Made by a program: the position numbers and the translations under genes
Assembly: GCF_001941965.1 (NCBI RefSeq)
Contig: NZ_MKZO01000073.1
Location: forward strand, 62,001-126,000
Direction: 5' to 3'
Source: Pseudomonas putida
Lineage (GTDB): Bacteria > Pseudomonadota > Gammaproteobacteria > Pseudomonadales > Pseudomonadaceae
Length of the DNA: 64,000 bases
Shown: piece after piece, positions 52,500 to 61,078 of the stretch
Numbering within the stretch: the stretch's first letter is position 1
Layout of the letters: the number at the start of each line of letters is the position of its first letter
The notes under the pieces: generated by a model
Told to the model about the DNA's origin: nothing
Seen by the model: the letters and a program-made list of their open reading frames with translations, nothing else
Database searches by the model: none

Positions 52500-52598
52500 C
52501 CGGGTTCTCCTTGGTGGTCAGCTACGGGGCAACAGCGCCCCCCAAACCCCCCAGCCATCCGGTTGGGGGAAACCAATGAATCAGTGTCGCTGCGGTCC

Positions 52599-52687
52599 CT
52601 GTGGGAGCTGGCTTGCCAGCGATGAGGCCAGCAGGTTCAGCATCTGTGTCAGGTCTGGCCCTATCGCTGGCAAGCCAGCTCCCACAG
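52599..52687. repeat. REP pair inside the alginate operon, between algL and algI
   Basis: Cores 52599-52623 and 52663-52687 are inverted (CTGTGGGAG... first). The element fills most of the 205-bp algL-algI gap, whereas other gaps in the operon are under about 65 bp. It may reduce downstream expression or stabilise the upstream message. Confidence 0.88.
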
Positions 52688-52704
52688 GGGCCATGCAAAG
52701 GCTG

Positions 52705-53796
52705 CTATTTGCGCTCTGCCGCCGGGTCGTAGACCCGGGTTACATCCCCGCCGAGGCGGAAGCTGTTGAACGGCTGCATCCCGTGCCGGCGTTGCTGCAC
52801 ATCGCCACTGCACTGGTACAGGCTGCACCACGGCTCGAGCCAGGCGTACTTGCTGTCGACCTTGAGGTCGTCCATATCCTGCTTCTCGCCGTTCTTGCCC
52901 TTGAACGCCGAAGGATCCTTCGACCCACCCAGCACCCGCTCGCCCAGGCGCTTCAGGGCCTGGTGGTTTTCATCCTTCAGGTCTACGCCATTGACCTGGG
53001 CAAAGCTGGCGATCATCGCCAGCGGCGGCAGGGCGTAGTTGTGGTAGGCGAGGGCGCGCTGCTTGCGCTTGAGCTCGTTCGGCAAGAAGCCCTGGTCATC
53101 CACCTGGTTGGCGGCGACGCGGTACTCCTTCACCGACCAGTCGAACAGGTCGCGGCGGTCGGTGGCCACGGCCGTCGCCATCACCGACCAGGCCGCCCAG
53201 TAGCTGTGGTTGTTGATCTTCGCCAGCGGCAGATCGCTCCAGTCGGCAACCACCTGGTCGGCCACGCGGCCGAACCATTTCTCGATTTCCTCGGCCTGGG
53301 CCTGGTGCGCCGCCAAGGGCTTCGCGTTGGAGAACTTCAGGCGCAGCCACGAACCGCTGAGGCTGCCCAGGGCCCATTTGCGCATGGACTTGCCGGTGTG
53401 GTTGAAGTCCTTCGACAGCAAGGCATCGGCCCGCGCCCAACTGCCCATCCAGGTCAGGGCACAGTCGAGCTGCGCCGGACGCCCGTCGCGCATGTACTGG
53501 GTGACCAGCTTGGCCACCCCGCGCTCCAGGGTGGTGATGTCCTTGGTCGAGTCGCGGAAGGCCTGCTCGGACGCCTTGTTCAGGGTCGAGCGCGCCGAGT
53601 CCGAGCCCTCGTACTTGCTGCGGAATTGCAGGCTGCCGGTGTAGGGCGTCGGCACCGCTTCGCACTGGAAGTTGCCGTCGCCGGTCTTCTGTTTCTCGAT
53701 GCCGGCATAGTAGCCCTGGGGCGGCACCAGCCCGGCGAACGCCTGGCTGGATAGCCCGAGCAATACCGCGCTGGCGAGCATGCTGAGTCTGTTCAT
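52705..53796 (-). CDS. algL: AlgL, poly(beta-D-mannuronate) lyase
   Basis: The 363-residue periplasmic PL5 alginate lyase has signal peptide 'LSMLASAVLLGLSSQAFA'. It carries 'INNHSYWAAW' with the catalytic Asn/His and 'ELKRKQRALAYHNYALPPLA' with the catalytic Tyr and Arg. It cuts misplaced polymer in the periplasm. Start 53796 is set by the signal peptide, and the long frame beyond it overlaps algX. Confidence 0.96.
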   Translation of the reverse strand: MNRLSMLASAVLLGLSSQAFAGLVPPQGYYAGIEKQKTGDGNFQCEAVPTPYTGSLQFRSKYEGSDSARSTLNKASEQAFRDSTKDITTLERGVAKLVTQYMRDGRPAQLDCALTWMGSWARADALLSKDFNHTGKSMRKWALGSLSGSWLRLKFSNAKPLAAHQAQAEEIEKWFGRVADQVVADWSDLPLAKINNHSYWAAWSVMATAVATDRRDLFDWSVKEYRVAANQVDDQGFLPNELKRKQRALAYHNYALPPLAMIASFAQVNGVDLKDENHQALKRLGERVLGGSKDPSAFKGKNGEKQDMDDLKVDSKYAWLEPWCSLYQCSGDVQQRRHGMQPFNSFRLGGDVTRVYDPAAERK

Positions 53797-53803
53797 GGGG
53801 TCC

Positions 53804-55246
53804 TCACAGTCCGGCCTGGGCGTTGCGCGGGGCATCGCCGACAGGGCCGCGTTTGCACAGGGTGGCCTGGACTTTCTGAGTGCCGTTCTCCGGACCTTGC
53901 AGCTCGACGGCGAGCAGGGTCTGGCTGGCCCAGTCCTCGTCTTCACGCAACTGGAAGGCGAAGCGGCCGTCGGTGTCGGAGGTGGTCGGCTTCTCGATCT
54001 TGATGTCCTCGTGGCGGCCATTGAGGTACCAGAGGGTGGCCTGCATGACCTTGACCGAGGTGTCTTCGAAGCGGATGTCGAGCTGGTGGTTGCGGTTGGT
54101 CAGGTCCTTGATCACGCCATCCCGGCCGTTGACCATCAGTTCGTTCTTGCCCGGCTTGATCGCGGTGCTGGCGCTCATCTGCGCCGGCTTGCCTTCGCAG
54201 CCGTTGTCGAGCAGGGCGAGCATCTGCCGCCAGATGGTTTCCTGGTTCAGCGGGTACAGCGGGGAGAATTCCCAGACCAGGATCTTCGGCGGGTTCTTCC
54301 TGAATTCCTCGCTGCCCAGGTACTGGATCATCGAGCCTTCCAGGCCACCGCCGGGGAAGGCGACGTTGAGCACGTCGGCGCCGATGTACTGTTCGAGGAA
54401 GCCGGAGAAGTTGTAGTTCTTGCCGCTGTGGCTGGTGCCGACCAGGGTGATCTGCGCATTGCCGGAATCACCGAAGAGGTCGTCGCTGCCGCCGCTGGAG
54501 CCCTTCGGTTCGGTGGCGAACTGATCCATGTACTGCACGGCGTAGCTGGTGCCGCAGAGCTGGCCGGCGACGTTGTGCAGGGTACCGGTCTTGCCCATGC
54601 GTCCGGATTTCTTCGTTTCGAACTCCTTGCGCGGAATGCCTTCGAAGGCCGGCATGGCGTGCACGGTGTCGGCGACGATCTTCGCCGCGCGCTCGGCGCC
54701 GTAAGGGGTCCAGTGCTGGTCGCCACGGAAGTAGAAATCCTTGCCCTGGTCGGCGGCGGCCAGTTGCTCGTTGGTCAGCGGCGACAGGTCGGGCACGTTG
54801 TAGCCCATGCCCTGGAAGCGCTTGAGCATGGCCTGGTAGTTGCCCAGGGCCTTCTGGTAATCGAACTTGGCTTTCTCTTCCGGGGTGAGCATGTTGCGGT
54901 TCACCAGGCCGCGGGTCGGCTGGTAGACGACGACCAGTTCGACGCCACGGGCCTTGAAGGCGTCGTGCAGTTGCTGCAGGCGCTTGTAGCCGGCGGGGGT
55001 GGTGTTGAACTCGGTGCGCAGGTCTTCCTTGGTACGGAACAGCCAGTCACCCTTGGCCTGCACCAGGGTGGTGAAGTTCTGCTGGTAGCGGGTGGTGTAG
55101 CGGCTGGCGTCGTGGGCCTCGGGGCACAGTTGGCAGCACGGTTCGGCGCTGAAGCTCGGCGCCGTGACCTGGTCGGCGCGCACGCCATTGCTGATCGCCA
55201 GCAGGGCGGCACTGAGGCCCAGGAGTTTGATCAGATGTGGAGTCAT
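53804..55246 (-). CDS. algX: AlgX, terminal alginate acetyltransferase
   Basis: The 480-residue periplasmic protein has signal peptide 'HLIKLLGLSAALLAISNGVRA', an SGNH domain and a C-terminal carbohydrate-binding module. Catalytic residues are visible in 'FRGDQHWTPYGAERA' (Asp, His) and 'TLVGTSHSGKNYNFSG' (Ser). It transfers acetyl groups to mannuronate residues. The short gap to algL and algG is normal for the operon. Confidence 0.96.
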   Translation of the reverse strand: MTPHLIKLLGLSAALLAISNGVRADQVTAPSFSAEPCCQLCPEAHDASRYTTRYQQNFTTLVQAKGDWLFRTKEDLRTEFNTTPAGYKRLQQLHDAFKARGVELVVVYQPTRGLVNRNMLTPEEKAKFDYQKALGNYQAMLKRFQGMGYNVPDLSPLTNEQLAAADQGKDFYFRGDQHWTPYGAERAAKIVADTVHAMPAFEGIPRKEFETKKSGRMGKTGTLHNVAGQLCGTSYAVQYMDQFATEPKGSSGGSDDLFGDSGNAQITLVGTSHSGKNYNFSGFLEQYIGADVLNVAFPGGGLEGSMIQYLGSEEFRKNPPKILVWEFSPLYPLNQETIWRQMLALLDNGCEGKPAQMSASTAIKPGKNELMVNGRDGVIKDLTNRNHQLDIRFEDTSVKVMQATLWYLNGRHEDIKIEKPTTSDTDGRFAFQLREDEDWASQTLLAVELQGPENGTQKVQATLCKRGPVGDAPRNAQAGL

Positions 55247-55258
55247 GTTCGGGCTTCC

Positions 55259-56827
55259 TCAGTCGGCCATTTCGGTCTGTCGTTCGACCGGGTCGATCAG
55301 CACGGCCTTCTGCTGGCGCACCATCAGGTCGAGGATCTCGTTCTGCCGTTCGCCCAGCACGCCGGACAAACTGATACCGCTGGCCTTGCTCGGCGCCAGC
55401 ATCGATACGCGGTACAGCTCCACGCTCAGCGGCGAGTCGATGGACAGCGGGCCGCTGCCGTTGGCCGCCAGCTCGCCGCCGACCAGGATCAGCGAGACCT
55501 TGGTGTCGAAGGGGTCGAGGGCGATGTCGCGGTCGGTGTCGGAGAGGTCCTTGATATGGCCGTAGACGCCGACCAGGCCGTTGGCCATGGCGAGGTTTTC
55601 GTAGAGACGGATGTTCACGCTGTTGCGCACGCGGATGCCGTGGCGGCGGTTGCTGATCAGCTTGTTGCCCCAGATCAGGTTGTCGCCGCTTTCGTACAGG
55701 GTGATGCCGTCGGTGTGGTTGCGGTAGATCTCGTTGTAGGCGATCAGGTTGTTCACGCTGTTACGGTCGATCACCACGCCGGAGAGCTTGTTGTCGTAGC
55801 TCTTGTTGTTGATGATCCAGCTGTCGTTGACCTCGCGGGAAATGATGATCCCGTGCTTCTTCTTGGTCCCGTAGACCGTGTTGCCGGCGATGATCAGGCG
55901 GTGCGAACGGTCGTGGGGGTCGATGCCGTAGACGATGTTGTCGCTGTAGGTGCTGTCCTTGACCACGAAGTCGCTGGTCTCGTAGCAGTAGAAGCCGTAC
56001 CACATGTCGCTGAAGGTCGAACCGATGATCCAGCCGGTGGGTTCGGCCCGGCCCATCTGCTTGGCCATGTTCGGCGTGTACTGCGAGATGCTGACCCCGT
56101 AGGACTTGCTTTTCGCGTAGCCGAAGTTGGCCATGGTGCTGTTGACGATGTAGGTCTCGGTACCGCCCCACGACAGCAGGAACGGGCGGAATTCATCCGG
56201 CTTGCGGAAGGTCGCCGGGCCGTTTTCCTTCTCGCGCCAGCCGATCACCCGGGTGTCGCTGACGAACAGCTTGCCGTCGTTGACCATGAACGAGCCGCCT
56301 TCCTGGGACAGGCGCAGTTCCTTGACCTTGCCGTCGATCTCCAGGGTCGCGCCGTGGCCGACCACGATCGGCAGGCGGGCCAGGTACACGCCGGGCGAGG
56401 TCTGGCGGAGGAAGCGCTCGGGGACTTTCTTCGCCAGTTCGGTGAAGTTCACATGGCCGCCATCGATGAAGATCGCCTGGGGAATGCCGCGCTGGCGGGC
56501 CACCCATTCGGCGCCTTTGTTGTCGCCGCCGATGAATTCCTTGAGCACGTCTTCCTGGAGCATGCGCCGCACCGAGACCTTGCCCGGCTTGCGGCGGTCG
56601 ATCTTCTTCTGCACGGCCTCGGCGGTGTAGCCGGAGAGGTCAGGCAGCGTCGGCGGGTCGAGGTGCAGCGGCTCCACCGGCGCGGTGCTGACGGTGTAGG
56701 TCCTGGCCTGTTGCAGCTCCTTGGCCACCGACGGTGCCGGTTGCGGGTTGCTGGCCTGGGCGACGCTGGCGGCCAGCAGCAGGGCGCCGGTCAGCAGGGC
56801 GTGAAGCCTGTTCGCGTGAAGGTTCAT
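55259..56827 (-). CDS. algG: AlgG, mannuronan C5-epimerase
   Basis: This 522-residue periplasmic enzyme converts mannuronate to guluronate in the polymer. It has a signal peptide ('LHALLTGALLLAASVAQA') and a right-handed beta-helix of parallel-strand repeats. The catalytic DPHD motif is in 'IVYGIDPHDRSHRLI', and 'RRHGIRVRNSVNIRLYENLA' is another conserved stretch. AlgG also has a structural role in the export complex. Confidence 0.96.
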   Translation of the reverse strand: MNLHANRLHALLTGALLLAASVAQASNPQPAPSVAKELQQARTYTVSTAPVEPLHLDPPTLPDLSGYTAEAVQKKIDRRKPGKVSVRRMLQEDVLKEFIGGDNKGAEWVARQRGIPQAIFIDGGHVNFTELAKKVPERFLRQTSPGVYLARLPIVVGHGATLEIDGKVKELRLSQEGGSFMVNDGKLFVSDTRVIGWREKENGPATFRKPDEFRPFLLSWGGTETYIVNSTMANFGYAKSKSYGVSISQYTPNMAKQMGRAEPTGWIIGSTFSDMWYGFYCYETSDFVVKDSTYSDNIVYGIDPHDRSHRLIIAGNTVYGTKKKHGIIISREVNDSWIINNKSYDNKLSGVVIDRNSVNNLIAYNEIYRNHTDGITLYESGDNLIWGNKLISNRRHGIRVRNSVNIRLYENLAMANGLVGVYGHIKDLSDTDRDIALDPFDTKVSLILVGGELAANGSGPLSIDSPLSVELYRVSMLAPSKASGISLSGVLGERQNEILDLMVRQQKAVLIDPVERQTEMAD

Positions 56828-56845
56828 GTCAGTGCTCTCCGCCCA

Positions 56846-58333
56846 TCAGAAGCGCCAGACCACGTCGATGAAGGCGCGGTGCATGTACGAGTCGGCCTCT
56901 TTGCCGTAGGCGTCGCCCGGCTTGAACACGCCGCCGCGAAAACGCACCAGCGCCGAGGGTTCGTCGATGGATTTGCTCAGGGCTGCCGGCAGCAGGCCCT
57001 GCTTGAAGTACTTGGTGACCACCAGGTCCATCTCCTGCCCGACATCCTTCTCGCCCTGGACCAGCGGACGGTTGATGCCGCCGTCGTCGACCACTGCGTT
57101 GATGCCGCTGCCGCCAAGGTTCTGGTCACCGTCGACGCGCCAGAACTTGTGGTAGATCAGGCTGGCGTCGTAGTCGTCGCGCAGTTGCCAGGAGGTGAAC
57201 AGGGTGGCCGCCTGCAGGTTGCCCAGCTCGCCGCGGAAGGCTTCGCCGAAGCGGTGCACGCGGGAGCGGGTGCCGGTCCAGTTGGAGCGGTTGGATTCCA
57301 GGCCGGTCTGCTCGTAGTTGTTCGAGCCGTCGCTGCCACCGCCGCCGCTGCCGCGGGCATAGGCCGCACCGACCTGCCAGTTGGGGTCGAGGCGCAGGCG
57401 GATGCCGAGGTCGGTGGCCCAGGCGTTGACGTCGCCGCTCTGCTTGCCGATGGCGACCTGGTCGCCACCCACCGTGGTGCTGCTCAGGGTGTCGCGGTCG
57501 CCGGTCAGCCAGGTCACGCTGCCCCAGTAGTTGAGGGTGTTCTGGTTGCGCCAGTTGTAGGCGTCGCTGTTGGCTTCCAGGCCCAGCCAGGTGAGGTCGC
57601 CGGTACGGGTCTTGTCGAGGGCGTCGAGGGTTTCGCCGGGGCTCTTGAGCTTGCCGTCGTCATGGGTATGGTGGGCGCGCAGGCCGACCCAGTGGCCCGG
57701 GGTCCACTGTGCGGCGATATCGCCGTAGACGTGCAGGCGGTCCTTGTCTTCGGCAGCCAGCTCGGTGAGGTCGGTGCGGTACTCGCTGAAGCGTTCGGCC
57801 ACGCCCAGGTTGGCGCGCAGCAGGGTGGTGTCGAAGGTCCAGTTCAGCGCTTCGATATTGGTGTCGCGCCACATGCCGTCGTCGTTGCGCAGGCGTTGGC
57901 GGCCGAAGCGCAGCTCTTCGCCGGGGTAGGCGGTGAAGCCCTTGTAGCCGACCCAGAACTCGCGCATCGCCAGGTAGTTCTTCTTGGCTTCGCGGTCGTC
58001 ATTCGAGCTGTTGGAGTCCTGGATCTCGCTGCCGTCGGCGGACTGGCGGCTGGTGTCGGTCTCGATGATGTCGGTGGCGGCCACCGCCTGGCCCATGGCG
58101 TAGGCGCTCCAGTCGCCGCGCTCGAAGTACACCCAGGGGCGCAGGTCGACACCGAGGCCGTTGACGTCGCCGCCATCGCGGGTGCCGAGGTCGCGGTCGT
58201 CTTCGGACTGGCCGGTGATCTTCACCTCCAGGCCGAAGTTCTTTTCAGCGGTTTCGGCGGCCAGGGTCGGGCACGCCCAGAACAACGCGAAACTCAGGCC
58301 GAGACCGGCTTTCATCCACGGGTTGAGCATCAT
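56846..58333 (-). CDS. algE: AlgE, outer-membrane alginate export porin
   Basis: The 495-residue beta-barrel has signal peptide 'AGLGLSFALFWACPTLAA'. Strands alternate typically ('VDLRPWVYFERGDWSAYAMG', 'LTWLGLEANSDAYNWRNQNT', 'DLGIRLRLDPNWQVGAAYAR'), and it ends in Phe (DVVWRF). It exports alginate across the outer membrane with AlgK. The start ATG at 58333 overlaps the algK stop; a second ATG lies right after it. Confidence 0.96.
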   Translation of the reverse strand: MMLNPWMKAGLGLSFALFWACPTLAAETAEKNFGLEVKITGQSEDDRDLGTRDGGDVNGLGVDLRPWVYFERGDWSAYAMGQAVAATDIIETDTSRQSADGSEIQDSNSSNDDREAKKNYLAMREFWVGYKGFTAYPGEELRFGRQRLRNDDGMWRDTNIEALNWTFDTTLLRANLGVAERFSEYRTDLTELAAEDKDRLHVYGDIAAQWTPGHWVGLRAHHTHDDGKLKSPGETLDALDKTRTGDLTWLGLEANSDAYNWRNQNTLNYWGSVTWLTGDRDTLSSTTVGGDQVAIGKQSGDVNAWATDLGIRLRLDPNWQVGAAYARGSGGGGSDGSNNYEQTGLESNRSNWTGTRSRVHRFGEAFRGELGNLQAATLFTSWQLRDDYDASLIYHKFWRVDGDQNLGGSGINAVVDDGGINRPLVQGEKDVGQEMDLVVTKYFKQGLLPAALSKSIDEPSALVRFRGGVFKPGDAYGKEADSYMHRAFIDVVWRF

Positions 58334-59859
58334 AGGGAAGCGTCCTCACCTTGTTCTTCTTCAGGGCTTTTCACAGCTTGCAGGGCCAGCGCGCCAGGCC
58401 CTGGACCGAGGGCGCCACGGGCGGCGCGCTCCTGTTCCAGCAGGCGCTGGGCGGCGGCCTTTTGTTGCGGATTTAGTTGGGTGTCCAGCTCGCCGGCCAG
58501 GGCGGTGGACTGCTCGCTCGGGTTGGCCTGGGCCAGCTGGGCGAAGACCCAGGCATTCACCGGGTTCTGGCGGATGCCATGGCCTTCGCTGTACAGCTGG
58601 GCCAGGGCGTAGTCGGCGCTGAGCTGGCCACCGCGGGCGGCCTGGAGCAGGTGGTCGACCGCTTTCTGCGGCTCGACATTGCCCAGGTAGCCACGGCGAT
58701 AGAGCTGGCCGAGGTAGTAATGGGCGCTGATCTCGCCGGCATCGGCGGCGGCCAGCAGATGGGTTTCGGCCTGTTTGGCGTCGGCCGGGAGGGTCTTGCC
58801 TTCGTAGTAGAGGCGACCCAGCAGCAGCTCGGCGCGGGGCTGTTCGGCGTCGCGGCCCTTGTCGATGTATTCCAGCAGCTTGTCGCTGTCGCCCAGCTCG
58901 GGGAAGTCGTAGAGCAGTTGCGCCAGGCTGACCCAGGAGGCCGGGTTCTGCGGGGCGATGTCTTCGAGCAGGGCCTGGGCGGTTTTTTCGTCGGTCTGGC
59001 CGAGGCTGCGGTCGGCGAGCACGCGGGCCACGCTGTCGACCCGGCTGGCGGGGATGGTGCCGCGCTTGTAGGCCGCTTTCAGCTGTTCCAGCAGCGCCGC
59101 CTGTTGTTCCGGCTGGGCGCGTTTCTGGTACACGGTGGCCAGTTCGACGTAGCAGATATCGGTGGTGTTCAGGGCGGCCTTACAGATCCGTTCGACCTCG
59201 GCCAGGTGCTGGTCGTAGGTGTTCTGGGTGCGATAGAGCAGGACCTGGGCCAGGCCGGCTTCCGGGTAACCGGCGGCGCGCCATTGGTCGATCTGCTGCT
59301 GGGCGTTGACCTTGGGGAAACTCTGCGGGTATTGCAGGTAGAGCATCGCCAGGGGGATCAGGGTGTTGCCTTCGCCGCTGGCGAAAGCCTGCTTGAGCAG
59401 GGCCTCGGCTTCGTGGCGTTCGGCTTCGCTGCTGTCGGGCTTGGCGACGAGCAGGCGGCCGAGGCGGGCCTGGGCGCGGGACGAAGTTGCAGCGGCATCA
59501 CGGTAGGTGGCTTCGGCCTGCTTCAGCTTGGCCGGGTCGCCGGTTTCCACCTGGATATCGGCGAGGCCGACCTGGGCTTCGCTGTAGCCGAGGTCGGCGA
59601 GCTGCCGGTAGTTGCGCTCTGCGGTGGCGGTGTCGCCGTTTTTCAGGGCTTCGTTGGCCAGGCGCTGGTCGGGGAGGCCGGCGCAGCCGGTGAGGCTTAT
59701 GGCCAGGGCCAGGGCACATATCAGGGGTGTGGCTGATGGCCTCATCGCTGGCAAGCCAGCTCCCACAGGGTTCGAGGCTGCCCACGATACCGAGTCCGAC
59801 TCAGGTCCTGTGGGAGCTGGCTTGCCAGCGATTGCGGTCACCGCGGAATAACTGTTCAT
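58330..59859 (-). CDS. algK: AlgK lipoprotein with a REP-encoded N-terminal extension
   Basis: This TPR/Sel1-repeat lipoprotein assembles the AlgE export complex. Family matches begin at 'GCAGLPDQRLANEALK' and include 'YSEAQVGLADIQVETGDPAK', 'AYKRGTIPASRVDSVARVLA' and 'YYLGQLYRRGYLGNVEPQKA'. The normal lipoprotein signal ('ATPLICALALAISLTGC') is preceded by ~38 residues read from a REP pair ('AIAGKPAPTGPES', 'NPVGAGLPAM'). Start 59859 (509 residues) has an ideal ribosome site 'gaggg' 7 bases away. An ATG at 59745 (471 residues) would give a normal signal peptide, but its upstream sequence is the REP stem with no good site. Confidence 0.85.
   Translation of the reverse strand: MNSYSAVTAIAGKPAPTGPESDSVSWAASNPVGAGLPAMRPSATPLICALALAISLTGCAGLPDQRLANEALKNGDTATAERNYRQLADLGYSEAQVGLADIQVETGDPAKLKQAEATYRDAAATSSRAQARLGRLLVAKPDSSEAERHEAEALLKQAFASGEGNTLIPLAMLYLQYPQSFPKVNAQQQIDQWRAAGYPEAGLAQVLLYRTQNTYDQHLAEVERICKAALNTTDICYVELATVYQKRAQPEQQAALLEQLKAAYKRGTIPASRVDSVARVLADRSLGQTDEKTAQALLEDIAPQNPASWVSLAQLLYDFPELGDSDKLLEYIDKGRDAEQPRAELLLGRLYYEGKTLPADAKQAETHLLAAADAGEISAHYYLGQLYRRGYLGNVEPQKAVDHLLQAARGGQLSADYALAQLYSEGHGIRQNPVNAWVFAQLAQANPSEQSTALAGELDTQLNPQQKAAAQRLLEQERAARGALGPGPGALALQAVKSPEEEQGEDASL
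59744..59832. repeat. REP pair inside the 5' part of algK
   Basis: Cores 59744-59768 and 59808-59832 are inverted. The pair lies downstream of the only good algK ribosome site and is in frame, so it is translated if start 59859 is used. The alternative start codon at 59745 is formed by the REP edge itself. Confidence 0.9.
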
Positions 59860-59872
59860 CAAGGAACCCTCT

Positions 59873-61039
59873 TCAGAGCCCATGCGCCATGGCGCTGTCG
59901 ATCAGCCAGTCCAGGGACGGGCCGCGCTTGGCGTTGACGCTCGCCGGCAGGCCGACCATCTGGCTTGGCAGCGGTGCATCCGGCTTGATCTGCACGCGGA
60001 TATCCGAGGACAGGTCGTCGCTGTTCAGGTTGGCGCTGCTGACGATGCGGCCAGTACGCTCTTCGCCGTCGCCGGCAATCTGGAAATTGACCCGGGTGCC
60101 TGGCTTGACGTCGTCGAACTGGCGGTAGCTGAAGCGCGCATCGATGGTTGGATTGCTGGTGCGCGGGATCAACTGGAAGATCACCGCGCCCTTGGCCGCG
60201 TACTGGCCGTCATCCACCAACTGGCGGGCCACGGTGCAGTCGCACGGGCTGGTCAGGGTGCCGCTCATCTGCTTGCCGAACAGCTCCTCGACCTTGGCCG
60301 GTTCCAGTTGCTCGTCGTCCAGATGACCCTTGAGCAGGTCGAGCATGCTGGTGCTGAACGAGGCCAGCGGCGCACCCTTGACCACCTCGGCGCCGTTTTC
60401 CACCAGGGCCTGCAGGGTGCCGTCGCGAGGCATGGTGACCTGGGTGGTCGGCACGCTGACCACGCCGGCTTCGGCATGGCTGACGAAGTACACGCCGTAC
60501 ACCGACTTGGCGATGAAGCCGAAGGCGGCCACGCCGACCACGAACACGCCAAGGCTGAAGGTCACCGCACGCAGGCGGCCCAGCGGGCTGAGGCCGCCGT
60601 CGTGTTTCTTCTGCTTGCGCGCCTTGGTGAAGTTGTCGCGCTGCAGGGTGCTGAGCACGTCGCCGATGCTGATCAGCTCGCCGGACAGGTGCGAGGTGAT
60701 CAGGTGGCGCAGGGTGGCGATGTCGCGCTGCTCGAGGTTCTGGAACTGCGCGCCGGTCCGGCCGTTGGCCGGGTTATAGGCGCGGATCTGGAACTCGACG
60801 TCCATCGACAGGCCGAGGTTGTCGACGGTGAACTGCAGGCGCCCGCGCATCACCTCACCCACCGGCAACGGCTGCTTGGCGTGGAAGCTTAGGCCGCCGG
60901 CGGAGAGGTCGTCGACCTTCACTTCGACGGTCTCGCGGTTCTCGTTGAGGTAGCGCAGCTTGGCCGGGATCTTGACCCGGGCATGCTGGCGCTGGGTTTC
61001 GGACTCATGCACGACATTGACGTTCACGGCGGTATTCAT
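59873..61039 (-). CDS. alg44: Alg44, c-di-GMP-binding alginate polymerase subunit
   Basis: The 388-residue inner-membrane protein has an N-terminal PilZ domain with RxxxR in 'SETQRQHARVKIPAKLRY' and DxSxxG in 'KVDDLSAGGLSFHA'. One membrane helix ('VTFSLGVFVVGVAAFGFIAK') is followed by an HlyD-like periplasmic part ('SPCDCTVARQLVDDGQYAAK'). Binding of c-di-GMP here activates polymerisation by Alg8. Confidence 0.96.
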   Translation of the reverse strand: MNTAVNVNVVHESETQRQHARVKIPAKLRYLNENRETVEVKVDDLSAGGLSFHAKQPLPVGEVMRGRLQFTVDNLGLSMDVEFQIRAYNPANGRTGAQFQNLEQRDIATLRHLITSHLSGELISIGDVLSTLQRDNFTKARKQKKHDGGLSPLGRLRAVTFSLGVFVVGVAAFGFIAKSVYGVYFVSHAEAGVVSVPTTQVTMPRDGTLQALVENGAEVVKGAPLASFSTSMLDLLKGHLDDEQLEPAKVEELFGKQMSGTLTSPCDCTVARQLVDDGQYAAKGAVIFQLIPRTSNPTIDARFSYRQFDDVKPGTRVNFQIAGDGEERTGRIVSSANLNSDDLSSDIRVQIKPDAPLPSQMVGLPASVNAKRGPSLDWLIDSAMAHGL

Positions 61040-61078
61040 GGCGATGTTTTCCTGTTGGATCCGTAGGGTTGCGGCGAC

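Noticed and set aside
52483..53754. Plus-strand open frame containing 'AGKPAPTG'
   Set aside because: The start is the translated REP pair and the rest is antisense to algL.
53780..58612. Plus-strand open frame of 1610 codons across algX, algG and algE
   Set aside because: It is antisense to three well-supported alginate genes and is rich in Val/Ala/Gly/Asp with no recognisable domain, a known GC-rich shadow effect.
7955..59832. CRISPR array from the repeated palindromes
   Set aside because: The repeats are inverted pairs scattered over 50 kb with no regular spacers, which is the pattern of REP/BIME elements.
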